From UBA10329 sp964500205 (lineage in GTDB: Bacteria; Bacteroidota; Bacteroidia; UBA10329), in the NCBI GenBank assembly GCA_964500205.1, contig CAZCNS010000011.1, positions 1-64,000 on the forward strand: a DNA stretch of 64,000 nt, read 5' to 3'. Below, piece by piece: positions 15,919 through 23,920 of the stretch. Every line of letters starts with the position of its first letter. The stretch's first letter is position 1. The translations under genes were made by a program, and so were the position numbers. The notes below the pieces were generated by a model. That model made no database searches. It saw only the letters and a list, made by a program, of their open reading frames with translations, and had not been told where the DNA came from.

Positions 15919-17787
15919 ATGATGAGAAAAGAATTGCTGCTGTCTGTAATCGGAGGAACGGCCCTGCTCGTAGGATGCGGAGGTTCAACATCCACCGATA
16001 GTGCTGACACGAACGTGGTCATTGCTGGAGACGAGACGTACGTCCACATTGCCGATGCTGAGGAATTCCTTCCCACTTGGAGCAAGGAGAACACGGTGGT
16101 GTATCACATGATAGGCGACCCTGACGACATGCACCCGACCAACGGGAACTCTGCTACGCGCTCAATGCTGCATATGTACACCCAACACTACCTGATCGGC
16201 AGTGACCTTGTGGAGTTGAAAGGTGGCAGACCCGACCTTGTGAAGGCCATGCCCGAGGTGTCGGACAACGAACTGGAGTTCACCTACGAGCTGCGCGATG
16301 AGCCGACATGGGACAACGGTGAGTCGTTGACGGTGGATGACGTGATATTCACCTTCAAAGCCGTAAAGTGCAAGCTGACCAATAACCCCCACGCCAAACC
16401 ATATGTGGAGAATCTGAAGGACATCATCAAAGATGCTGAAAACCCAAGGAAGTTCACTATCGTGATGAAGAAGAAATACATCCAGAATATCGTCTTCCTA
16501 ACCGATTATCCAATCATGCAGGAAACCTACTGGGATCAGAATAAGGTGATGCGCAACTACACGTTCGCGCAGCTGGATGACCCTACGTTCGATGCATCAT
16601 CCAAGAGCGACCTCAACGCATGGGCCACGGAATTCAACAACCCGAAGTACAGCCGCAACCCCGAATTCCTGGTGGGCATGGGCGCATACAGCTTCGAAAG
16701 TTGGAAGCCTGACCAGTCGTACACCCTTGTAAAGAAGGAGAACCACTGGACATCGAAATTGACTGAACCTAACGCCTATCAGACGGCCTACCCCGACCGC
16801 ATCATCTTCAAGAACAACAAGGACAACAACTCGCAAATGCTCGAGTTCAAGGCGCAGGCCATGGATGGATCAACTTGGCTCGATACCAAAATCCTGATGG
16901 ATCTGCAGAATGACCCGAACTTCAACCAGAACTACCACTCGCGCTCGACCAACACCTATAACTACAGCTACATGTCCTTCAACTGCCGCCCTGACGGGGT
17001 AGAGCACAAGAAGTTGTTCGATGACAAGCGTGTGCGTTTGGCCATTGCGAAGCTTATTCCGTTGGATGAGATCAACATTGTGCTGAACAATGGGCTGAAT
17101 ACTCGCATGGTAGGCCCAGTTTCACCACTGAAAGAGGAATACAACCGTGACCTCCAACTCATTGACGTGGACATCGATGGTGCGAAAGCATTGCTGGCCG
17201 AAGCCGGATGGACCGACACCGACAACGATAATATCCTCGACAAGGTGATCGATGGCAAGAAGACCGACTTTGTATTCGACCTGCACTACATGACTACTAC
17301 CGTATCATGGAAGGACATGGCGCAGATGATCTCTGAGGCGTTGCGTGAAGCCAACATCAAGTGTAACATCGTTCCGCTCGATTTCGCCATACATTATGAC
17401 CGCGCCCGCAACCACAAGTTCGATGCTATGCTGGCCGCATGGGCAGGTTCATCCGTACCAGAGGATTTCACCCAAATCTGGCACACGGAGTCCTGGGCCA
17501 GCAAGGGATCGAACTTCTCAGGCTTCGGTAATGCGAAGAGCGATGCGCTGATAGACAGCATCAAGTTCACCATAGACCCCGCCCTGCGCCATCCGATGGT
17601 GAAGGAACTGCAATCCATGATTTACGATGAGCAACCGTACGTGTTCTTCTACGCGGCCAATCGCAGGAATGTGATCCACAAGCGTTTTGGCAACGCCCAC
17701 ATGTACTTCGAGCGTCCGGGTGTACTGATCAACGACTGGAAACTTCTTTCTGGCGGTGCTAGTTCATCGGCCTCTGCTGCGCCTTAA
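15919..17787 (+). CDS. ABC transporter substrate-binding lipoprotein (SBP family 5)
   Basis: 622 residues. The leader ends in a lipobox (GTALLVGCGG), so the protein is a periplasm-facing lipoprotein. It has the SBP_bac_5 layout of oligopeptide/dipeptide/nickel binders: an early WDNGESLTVDDVIFTFKAV (near 132), DKRVRLAIAKLIPLDEINIV (near 368) and a closing segment EQPYVFFYAANRRNV (near 572). First gene of a binding-protein-permease-permease set. Larger than typical OppA (~540). Confidence 0.9.
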   Translation: MMRKELLLSVIGGTALLVGCGGSTSTDSADTNVVIAGDETYVHIADAEEFLPTWSKENTVVYHMIGDPDDMHPTNGNSATRSMLHMYTQHYLIGSDLVELKGGRPDLVKAMPEVSDNELEFTYELRDEPTWDNGESLTVDDVIFTFKAVKCKLTNNPHAKPYVENLKDIIKDAENPRKFTIVMKKKYIQNIVFLTDYPIMQETYWDQNKVMRNYTFAQLDDPTFDASSKSDLNAWATEFNNPKYSRNPEFLVGMGAYSFESWKPDQSYTLVKKENHWTSKLTEPNAYQTAYPDRIIFKNNKDNNSQMLEFKAQAMDGSTWLDTKILMDLQNDPNFNQNYHSRSTNTYNYSYMSFNCRPDGVEHKKLFDDKRVRLAIAKLIPLDEINIVLNNGLNTRMVGPVSPLKEEYNRDLQLIDVDIDGAKALLAEAGWTDTDNDNILDKVIDGKKTDFVFDLHYMTTTVSWKDMAQMISEALREANIKCNIVPLDFAIHYDRARNHKFDAMLAAWAGSSVPEDFTQIWHTESWASKGSNFSGFGNAKSDALIDSIKFTIDPALRHPMVKELQSMIYDEQPYVFFYAANRRNVIHKRFGNAHMYFERPGVLINDWKLLSGGASSSASAAP

Positions 17788-17897
17788 GGTTTGATGTTGA
17801 AGGTTCAAGATTGGCCAATGCTCAAGATCAATCGTAATTCTGTAATCGATATTCGATATTCTGCATTCAGGCCATTCCTCTATTGTAATTCCGCATT

Positions 17898-19391
17898 GTG
17901 TTAAAGTATATCCTCCGCAGAACGCTCATCTTCATCCCCACGCTGGTGGCGATCACGCTGCTGGGCTTTGCCATCATGGTGAGTGCGCCCGGTGACCCCG
18001 TTGAGCGCATGGTGGTGGCCGCACAAAGCGGTGGCGAGATCGGTAGCCAAACGGCCAATCAAGTGGAGCAAAAGATCTACTGGAACAAAAAGCTGGGCCT
18101 TGATCTTCCGATCTTCTACCTGAGCCTAAACTCTCTGGCGCACAGCGACACGATCTACCGCATGTTCGACCGCAACGAGCAGGCCGCACTCGAGCGTCTC
18201 ACCAACCGTTATGGTAACTGGGAGAAGATCTCAGCCTACTACCACGCGCTCGACCGCTGGAACAAAGCGCATTCACAGCTGAACATAGACAGCGCATCAG
18301 CCATGGGGCTCGGTGCGGATGCTATGAAGCAGGACGTGAACGAGAGCTTCTTCGAGACCTCGGCCCTTAAATCCACATACGACCCCGCTGTGACCGAGGC
18401 CAAATTTGCAAAGCTGGAAGACCTGTACTCCGCGCCATACATGGATCAGCTCCGTGGTCAACTCGAGGAAAGCCGGTCGCTGTATGAGGAGATGGTTGCA
18501 ACGGCAACACCCTGGAAAACGTACATCCCTGCGCTCAATGTTTACCCGCAGAACCAATATCACCGCTGGATCTTCGGTGACGGCCATTGGCTCACTGGAG
18601 CGGGCAGCACTTTCACTAAAGGGCTGATCCGTGGCGACTTCGGCACCTCGTATGTCACCAAGGAACCCATCCATGACGTGATAGCCATCAAGGTATTCTG
18701 GTCGTTCTTCTTCACGGTGATCTCGGTCGTGCTTGGCTATTTGGTGAGTATCCCATTGGGCATTCATGCTGCGGCCAACAAGGATTCGCGATTCGACCGC
18801 ATCAGCACGGTGGCCCTTTTCATCCTCTACTCGATGCCCAACTTCTTCATCGCCACTCTGTTGCTGATGTACTTCGCGAATCCCGACATGATCGCTTGGT
18901 TCCCGGCCTCGGGTGTGGAACCGCTGCGCGGATTCGCGCCCGATGCGGGCTTCTTTAACAAATGGGCCGCAAGATTACCCTATCTCGTGCTGCCCGCCAT
19001 CGCCTACACTTATGCCACGTTCGCGTTCCTGTCCCGCATCATGCGAAGCTCCATGCTGGAAATCGTGGGGCAGGACTACATCCGCACGGCCCGTGCCAAG
19101 GGACTCTCTGAGCGCACGGTCATCTATAAGCATGCGCTGCGCAATGCACTGCTTCCGATCATCACGGTGTTCGCCAACATCTTCCCCGCTGCCATCGGTG
19201 GGTCGGTGATCCTGGAGGTCATCTTCACCATTCCGGGCATGGGCAACGAGGCGTTCTCGGCCATTGTCAATCAGAACTACCCGATGATCATTGCGGTGAT
19301 GACCATCTCAGGTGCACTCACACTGGTGGGCTATCTCGTCTCGGATGTGCTGTATGCCGCTGCGGATCCGAGGATCAGTTATTCGAAGTGA
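17898..19391 (+). CDS. ABC transporter permease, OppB/DppB/YejB type, with long insertion
   Basis: 497 residues against ~310-360 for usual OppB. Helix one (residues 8-28) is followed by ~200 mostly hydrophilic residues, then a second conserved part: GLIRGDFGTSYVTKEPIHDV near 243, five more helices, and the EAA loop QDYIRTARAKGLSERTVIYK near 393 that contacts the ATPase. The start is a GTG at 17898. The 110-bp gap before it is AT-rich low-complexity sequence with near-repeats of attcgatatt-like words. No ATPase gene follows the two permeases, so the ATP-binding subunits must be encoded elsewhere. Confidence 0.88.
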   Translation: MLKYILRRTLIFIPTLVAITLLGFAIMVSAPGDPVERMVVAAQSGGEIGSQTANQVEQKIYWNKKLGLDLPIFYLSLNSLAHSDTIYRMFDRNEQAALERLTNRYGNWEKISAYYHALDRWNKAHSQLNIDSASAMGLGADAMKQDVNESFFETSALKSTYDPAVTEAKFAKLEDLYSAPYMDQLRGQLEESRSLYEEMVATATPWKTYIPALNVYPQNQYHRWIFGDGHWLTGAGSTFTKGLIRGDFGTSYVTKEPIHDVIAIKVFWSFFFTVISVVLGYLVSIPLGIHAAANKDSRFDRISTVALFILYSMPNFFIATLLLMYFANPDMIAWFPASGVEPLRGFAPDAGFFNKWAARLPYLVLPAIAYTYATFAFLSRIMRSSMLEIVGQDYIRTARAKGLSERTVIYKHALRNALLPIITVFANIFPAAIGGSVILEVIFTIPGMGNEAFSAIVNQNYPMIIAVMTISGALTLVGYLVSDVLYAAADPRISYSK

Positions 19392-19494
19392 TTTCAAGGG
19401 TGAAAATGGAAAATGGAGAATTGAACATGGCGGAAGCAGATGGTAGGGATTTCCCCCTTGCCCCCTGTCCCTCGCCCCTCGTCCCTAAAAAGTG

Positions 19495-20808
19495 ATGGAA
19501 AAACAGTTCAGTTTCAGCGCGTATGCCTGGGGGCAGTTCAAGAAGAACAAGCCCGCCTATGTCTCGCTGTGGATTCTCGGAATGCTGGCGATTATCGCCA
19601 TACTTGCGCCTGTACTGGCCAACGACCAGCCGCTCTTTGCGAAGTACAAGGGCGAGGTGATGTTCCCTGCCTTCTCTTTCAAGAAGTCCTACGAAATCAA
19701 GGATGCGAGCGGAAAAGTGGAGCGCATACAGCCCGACATCGCCAAGTGGAAGCAGATGGAGCTGGAGGCCGTCATCTGGGCGCCTGTGCCATACTCGCCC
19801 AGCAAATCCGACTTCCTGAACTCCGACTTCAAAGGCCCGGGTGATCCTCAGAAATTCCGCAATGAGAAAGGCCAGATAGTGGACATGCCCGCGCGCTTCC
19901 GCCACTTCCTCGGAACAAACAAAAAGGGCGAGGATGTGCTCTCGGGCCTCATCCATGCGGCACGGGTCTCGCTCAGCATCGGCATCATCTCCATGGGTAT
20001 TGCCACGCTCATCGGCCTTGTGCTCGGGGCACTGGCGGGCTACTTCGGTGACAATCGCCTCGTGACCACCCGTGGCCGCTACTGGACGTTCATGCTCGGA
20101 CTGATAATGGCCTACTTCTACGCCTTTCAGGTGCGGGCCGATGTGCTGGCCGATGCGGTGGGAACGGGCAGCGGTGCGCTGATGCTGCAACTGGGCATCA
20201 GTCTCGTTGTGTTCACTGGCGTGGCAGCGGTATTCTCGCTTATCGGCAAGGGAATAGGGATGCTTCCCCTTCTGAATGCCAAAGTGAACATTGCGGTGGA
20301 CAGCACGGTGTCTCGCCTCATCGAGATCCTGGTGTCCATCCCCACGCTCATCCTCATCCTCTCGCTGGCGGCCATCGCCAAGCCCTCAATGGTGAACCTG
20401 ATGCTCATCATCGGCCTCACGGGCTGGACGGGCATTGCGCGTCTCACCCGTGCGGAATTCCTCAAGATCCGCAGCCTCGAATACATCCAGGCTGGGCAGG
20501 CACTGGGCTTCTCTGAGACGCGCATCATCTTCCGCCACGCGCTGCCCAACGGCATCGGCCCCGCGTTCGTGGTCATTGCGTTCGGGGTGGCGGGGGCCAT
20601 CCTTGCCGAGTCGAGCCTGTCGTTCCTTGGTGTGGGCGTACCGCCTGAGCTGGTCACGTGGGGTTCGTTGGTGAACAGCGGCCGTCAGCAGTTCTCGGCA
20701 TGGTGGCTGGTCATCTTCCCCGGCATGGCGATCTTCATCACCGTGGCGGTCTATAACCTGCTGGGCGATGGACTGCGGGATGCGCTGGACCCGCGGTTGA
20801 AGAGTTGA
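19495..20808 (+). CDS. ABC transporter permease, OppC/DppC/YejE type, with insertion
   Basis: 437 residues; usual OppC is ~300-340. After helix one comes an extracytoplasmic insertion (about 45-140, containing YKGEVMFPAFSFKKSYEI), a layout reminiscent of YejE. Then GTNKKGEDVLSGLIHAARVS, five helices, and the EAA loop SLEYIQAGQALGFSETRIIF near 327. ATG 19495 is preferred over a GTG one codon upstream. Preceded by a curious C-rich intergenic run (about 19440-19490). Partner of the OppB-like permease and the binding protein. Confidence 0.9.
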   Translation: MEKQFSFSAYAWGQFKKNKPAYVSLWILGMLAIIAILAPVLANDQPLFAKYKGEVMFPAFSFKKSYEIKDASGKVERIQPDIAKWKQMELEAVIWAPVPYSPSKSDFLNSDFKGPGDPQKFRNEKGQIVDMPARFRHFLGTNKKGEDVLSGLIHAARVSLSIGIISMGIATLIGLVLGALAGYFGDNRLVTTRGRYWTFMLGLIMAYFYAFQVRADVLADAVGTGSGALMLQLGISLVVFTGVAAVFSLIGKGIGMLPLLNAKVNIAVDSTVSRLIEILVSIPTLILILSLAAIAKPSMVNLMLIIGLTGWTGIARLTRAEFLKIRSLEYIQAGQALGFSETRIIFRHALPNGIGPAFVVIAFGVAGAILAESSLSFLGVGVPPELVTWGSLVNSGRQQFSAWWLVIFPGMAIFITVAVYNLLGDGLRDALDPRLKS

Positions 20809-20922
20809 TGAATGCCATGGTGCATTTATGTCTGAGGCCATAACTGATGCGGAATCAGGTGAATCTACATTTCAGGTGAACATCACCGCCTTATCTTGCG
20901 CCTCCTGTAAAATCGTAAGCAT

Positions 20923-22950
20923 ATGGCGCACCCCAAGTACCCCCACCTATTCGAACCCCTCGATCTCGGCTTCACCACGATCCGCAACCGCACCCTGATG
21001 GGCAGCATGCACACAGGACTGGAGGAGGCCAAAGACGGCTATGCCCGTATGGCTGCATTCTATGGCGAACGTGCCAAGGGTGGTGTGGGCCTCATCGTCA
21101 CGGGTGGCATCGCGCCAGATGTGGCAGGGTGGACATCGCCTTTCGGTAGCCGATTGAGCAACAAGAGAACAGCCGAAAAGCACCGTGTCATTACCGAGGC
21201 TGTGCATGAACATGGGGGCAAGATCGCCATGCAGATATTGCACACGGGCCGGTACGGCTACCACCCTTTCTGCGTGGCCCCCAGCGCAGTGAAATCGCCC
21301 ATCAGCCCTTTCAAACCTTGGGCTTTGAGCAAGCGCGGCATCAATCGCAGCATCTCGCATTTCGCAAGGGCCGCCAAGTTGGCGCAGTTCGCAGGCTATG
21401 ACGGAGTGGAGATCATGGGGTCGGAGGGCTACCTCATCAACCAGTTCATCGCGAAGCGCACCAACTTCCGAAAGGATGAGTATGGCGGCAGCTACGAGAA
21501 CCGCATCCGCTTCGCGTTGGAGGTGGTACGTGCAGTGCGTGAGGCCGTGGGCCGTGAGTTCATCATCATCTTCCGCCTCTCGATGCTCGATCTAGTAGAG
21601 GGCGGTAGCACGTGGCCGGAAGTGGTGCAACTGGCGAAGGCATTGGAGAAGGAAGGGGTGAACATCATCAACACCGGCATCGGGTGGCACGAGGCACGCA
21701 TTCCGACCATCGCCACGATGGTGCCGCGCGGAGCATTCACATGGGTGACGCGCAAAATGAAGGGCGAAGTGAGCATCCCACTCGTAACCACCAACAGGAT
21801 AAACATGCCTGATGTGGCAGAGCGCATCCTTGCCGATGGCGATGCTGATATGGTGAGCATGGCGCGGCCGTTCCTGGCCGATGCCGATCTCGTGATAAAA
21901 GCCGAACAGGGCCGCGAGGACGAGATCAACACCTGCATCGGCTGCAATCAGGCTTGTCTGGATCATATTTTTCAGAGAAAACTGACAAGCTGCCTTGTCA
22001 ATCCGCGCGCCTGCCACGAGACGGAATTGAACTATCTGCCAACGAAATCACCCAAGAAGATAGCAGTGGTGGGTGCTGGCCCAGCGGGACTTGCGGCCTC
22101 CACAGTGGCGGCAATGCGCGGCCACAGCGTCACGCTGTTCGATGCCGACAGCGAGATAGGCGGGCAGTTCAACATCGCGAAGCAGATTCCCGGCAAAGAG
22201 GAATTCTACGAGACCATCCGCTACTTCGGACGTCAGATAGAGCTCACTGGCGTTGACCTGAAACTGAACACACGTGCAGATGAGCAGATTCTCGCGGGCT
22301 TCGATGAGGTGATCCTCGCCACAGGCATCAAGCCCAATATCCCACATATTGATGGCATAGGCCACAAGAAGGTGATGGGCTACCTCGATGTACTTCGCGA
22401 CAAGAAAGAGGTGGGGAAAAAGGTTGCCATCATCGGAGCGGGCGGCATCGGTTTTGATACGGCCGAATACCTGAGCCACAGTGGGCCGAGCACCTCGCAG
22501 AACCTTTCCGCCTTCCTCAAAGAATGGGGCATTGATGAGAAGAATGAGGCCACTGGAGGCATCGAGGGCATCACCCCGCAACCCGAGCCTTCACCCCGTG
22601 AGATCTTCCTGCTTCAGCGAAAGGAAACCAAGGTGGGCGCGGGCCTCGGCAAGACCACCGGCTGGATCCATCGCAGCGCACTCAAGAACAAGCAGGTGCG
22701 CATGATGAACGGTGTGAGCTACGACCGCATTGACGATCAAGGGCTGCACATCACAGTGAACGGCAAATCTCAGTTGCTGGAGGTGGACAACATCGTCCTC
22801 TGCGCTGGGCAGCGCAGCAACACCGAACTGCACGACAGCCTCAAGGCCAAAGGAGTTAGCGTTCACCTCATAGGTGGGGCAAAACTCGCAGCCGAGCTGG
22901 ACGCCAAGCGCGCCATAGATGAGGGCAGCAGACTAGCCTCCACACTGTGA
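20923..22950 (+). CDS. fadH: 2,4-dienoyl-CoA reductase-type NADPH:flavin oxidoreductase
   Basis: 675 residues, the full length of FadH. Residues 1-~340 form an Old Yellow Enzyme-like FMN barrel (NQFIAKRTNFRKDEYGGSYE near 168). A [4Fe-4S] cluster is bound by CIGCNQAC-LDHIF and a later SCLVNP (near 346-364). From ~380 a Rossmann domain begins at KKIAVVGAGPAGLAAS (FAD), followed by a second dinucleotide site KVAIIGAGGIGFDTAEYL (NADPH). The enzyme removes double bonds in unsaturated fatty acyl-CoA oxidation. A weak promoter word TATCTTGC lies ~40 bp upstream. Confidence 0.92.
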   Translation: MAHPKYPHLFEPLDLGFTTIRNRTLMGSMHTGLEEAKDGYARMAAFYGERAKGGVGLIVTGGIAPDVAGWTSPFGSRLSNKRTAEKHRVITEAVHEHGGKIAMQILHTGRYGYHPFCVAPSAVKSPISPFKPWALSKRGINRSISHFARAAKLAQFAGYDGVEIMGSEGYLINQFIAKRTNFRKDEYGGSYENRIRFALEVVRAVREAVGREFIIIFRLSMLDLVEGGSTWPEVVQLAKALEKEGVNIINTGIGWHEARIPTIATMVPRGAFTWVTRKMKGEVSIPLVTTNRINMPDVAERILADGDADMVSMARPFLADADLVIKAEQGREDEINTCIGCNQACLDHIFQRKLTSCLVNPRACHETELNYLPTKSPKKIAVVGAGPAGLAASTVAAMRGHSVTLFDADSEIGGQFNIAKQIPGKEEFYETIRYFGRQIELTGVDLKLNTRADEQILAGFDEVILATGIKPNIPHIDGIGHKKVMGYLDVLRDKKEVGKKVAIIGAGGIGFDTAEYLSHSGPSTSQNLSAFLKEWGIDEKNEATGGIEGITPQPEPSPREIFLLQRKETKVGAGLGKTTGWIHRSALKNKQVRMMNGVSYDRIDDQGLHITVNGKSQLLEVDNIVLCAGQRSNTELHDSLKAKGVSVHLIGGAKLAAELDAKRAIDEGSRLASTL

Positions 22951-22964
22951 CCTGATGTGATTGC

Positions 22965-22972
22965 TACTTTTG
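22965..22972 (+). promoter_or_regulatory. Promoter -7 box TACTTTTG for the DUF4920 gene
   Basis: TACTTTTG lies 19 bp before the ATG at 22991 and 15 bp after the stop of the upstream gene, so the lipoprotein gene probably has its own promoter. Confidence 0.55.
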
Positions 22973-22990
22973 CCACCCTAAAAAACAGAC

Positions 22991-23491
22991 ATGAAAAAGT
23001 TTCCACTGCTTATCATTCCCGCCTTGCTCATTTTCCAATCTTGCTCACAGCAACCCGCTGGCGAAACCACGAGCAATGATGCGGAACCTGTTGACTCCAT
23101 TGCCGGATGGTACGGAGAGGAATTCGAGATGGAAGGCGTGATACCTGCGTCAGACCTGCTCGCCCTCAAAGGAGAGGATTTTGAACAGGAATATGTAGTT
23201 GAGACAGAGATCCTGCACTCATGCCGCAAAAAAGGCTGCTGGATGAAGGTGGACATGGGAGAGGGCAACGAACCCATGCGTGTATCCTTTCTCGACTATG
23301 GTTTCTTCGTGCCGTTGGTCTCTGATGGGCGTGCGGCAGTAATGAAGGGCAAGGCATACATCGACACCATTGATGTGGAAATGCTCCGTCATTTTGCTGA
23401 GGATGCCGGACAATCAGAGGAAGAAATCGAGGCCATCATCGAGCCGGAGATCGAATGGAGCTTTGAGGCCACTGGCGTTTACATCCGCTAA
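22991..23491 (+). CDS. DUF4920 family lipoprotein
   Basis: 166 residues. The leader MKKFPLLIIPALLIFQSC ends in a lipobox. The mature part has a small beta domain with SCRKKGCWMKVDMGEG near 77 (two Cys, C-x4-C) and VSFLDYGFFVPLVSDG, the DUF4920 hallmarks. The function is unknown; the C-x4-C pair could bind metal or form a disulfide. Followed by an intrinsic terminator. Confidence 0.85.
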   Translation: MKKFPLLIIPALLIFQSCSQQPAGETTSNDAEPVDSIAGWYGEEFEMEGVIPASDLLALKGEDFEQEYVVETEILHSCRKKGCWMKVDMGEGNEPMRVSFLDYGFFVPLVSDGRAAVMKGKAYIDTIDVEMLRHFAEDAGQSEEEIEAIIEPEIEWSFEATGVYIR

Positions 23492-23510
23492 GTCATTTCT
23501 CAGCTGAGTG

Positions 23511-23551
23511 AAGTCCCCAAGGCCAGTGCTGACCTTGGGGGCTTTCTTTTT
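23511..23551 (+). terminator. Intrinsic terminator after the DUF4920 gene
   Basis: aagtccccaagg and ccttgggggctt form an 11-12-bp stem around a 10-base loop, followed by a T-rich tail (tttctttttct). Confidence 0.85.
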
Positions 23552-23663
23552 CTGGAAAGTTGCTTGATGGCATCAACAGCTCACTTTTAGCGCTTCTCAT
23601 CGGAGTGGATCGCGGGTCACAAAAAAAGTTCATCCGAGCAGTTTCCAAAATCAAAGAATCATC

Positions 23664-23671
23664 TACATTTG
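23664..23671 (+). promoter_or_regulatory. Promoter -7 box TACATTTG for the tRNA genes
   Basis: TACATTTG matches TAnnTTTG and ends 11 bp before the first base of tRNA-Gly, the distance expected for a -7 box with start near the tRNA. Confidence 0.65.
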
Positions 23672-23682
23672 CAGCCCCAAAC

Positions 23683-23758
<76 letters not shown>

Positions 23759-23823
23759 ACAATTGCAAAGTGAATCCTCCCAAAGCGGAGGATTTTCTTT
23801 TTTCGGATATTGCGTCCACTAAT

Positions 23824-23911
23824 GCCCGGATGGTGAAATCGGTAGACACGCGGGACTTAAAATCCCGTGGCCATTGCGGCCGTGCGGGTTCGACCCCCGC
23901 TCCGGGTACCA
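23824..23911 (+). tRNA. tRNA-Leu (TAA)
   Basis: 88 bases with encoded CCA. Acceptor GCCCGGA pairs with TCCGGGT (one G-T). Anticodon arm GGGACTTAAAATCCC carries TAA. The long variable arm (TGGCCATTGCGGCCGT) marks a class II tRNA. T arm GCGGGTTCGACCCCCGC. It lies 65 bp after tRNA-Gly and may share its transcript. Confidence 0.97.
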
Positions 23912-23920
23912 TTAGAATGT

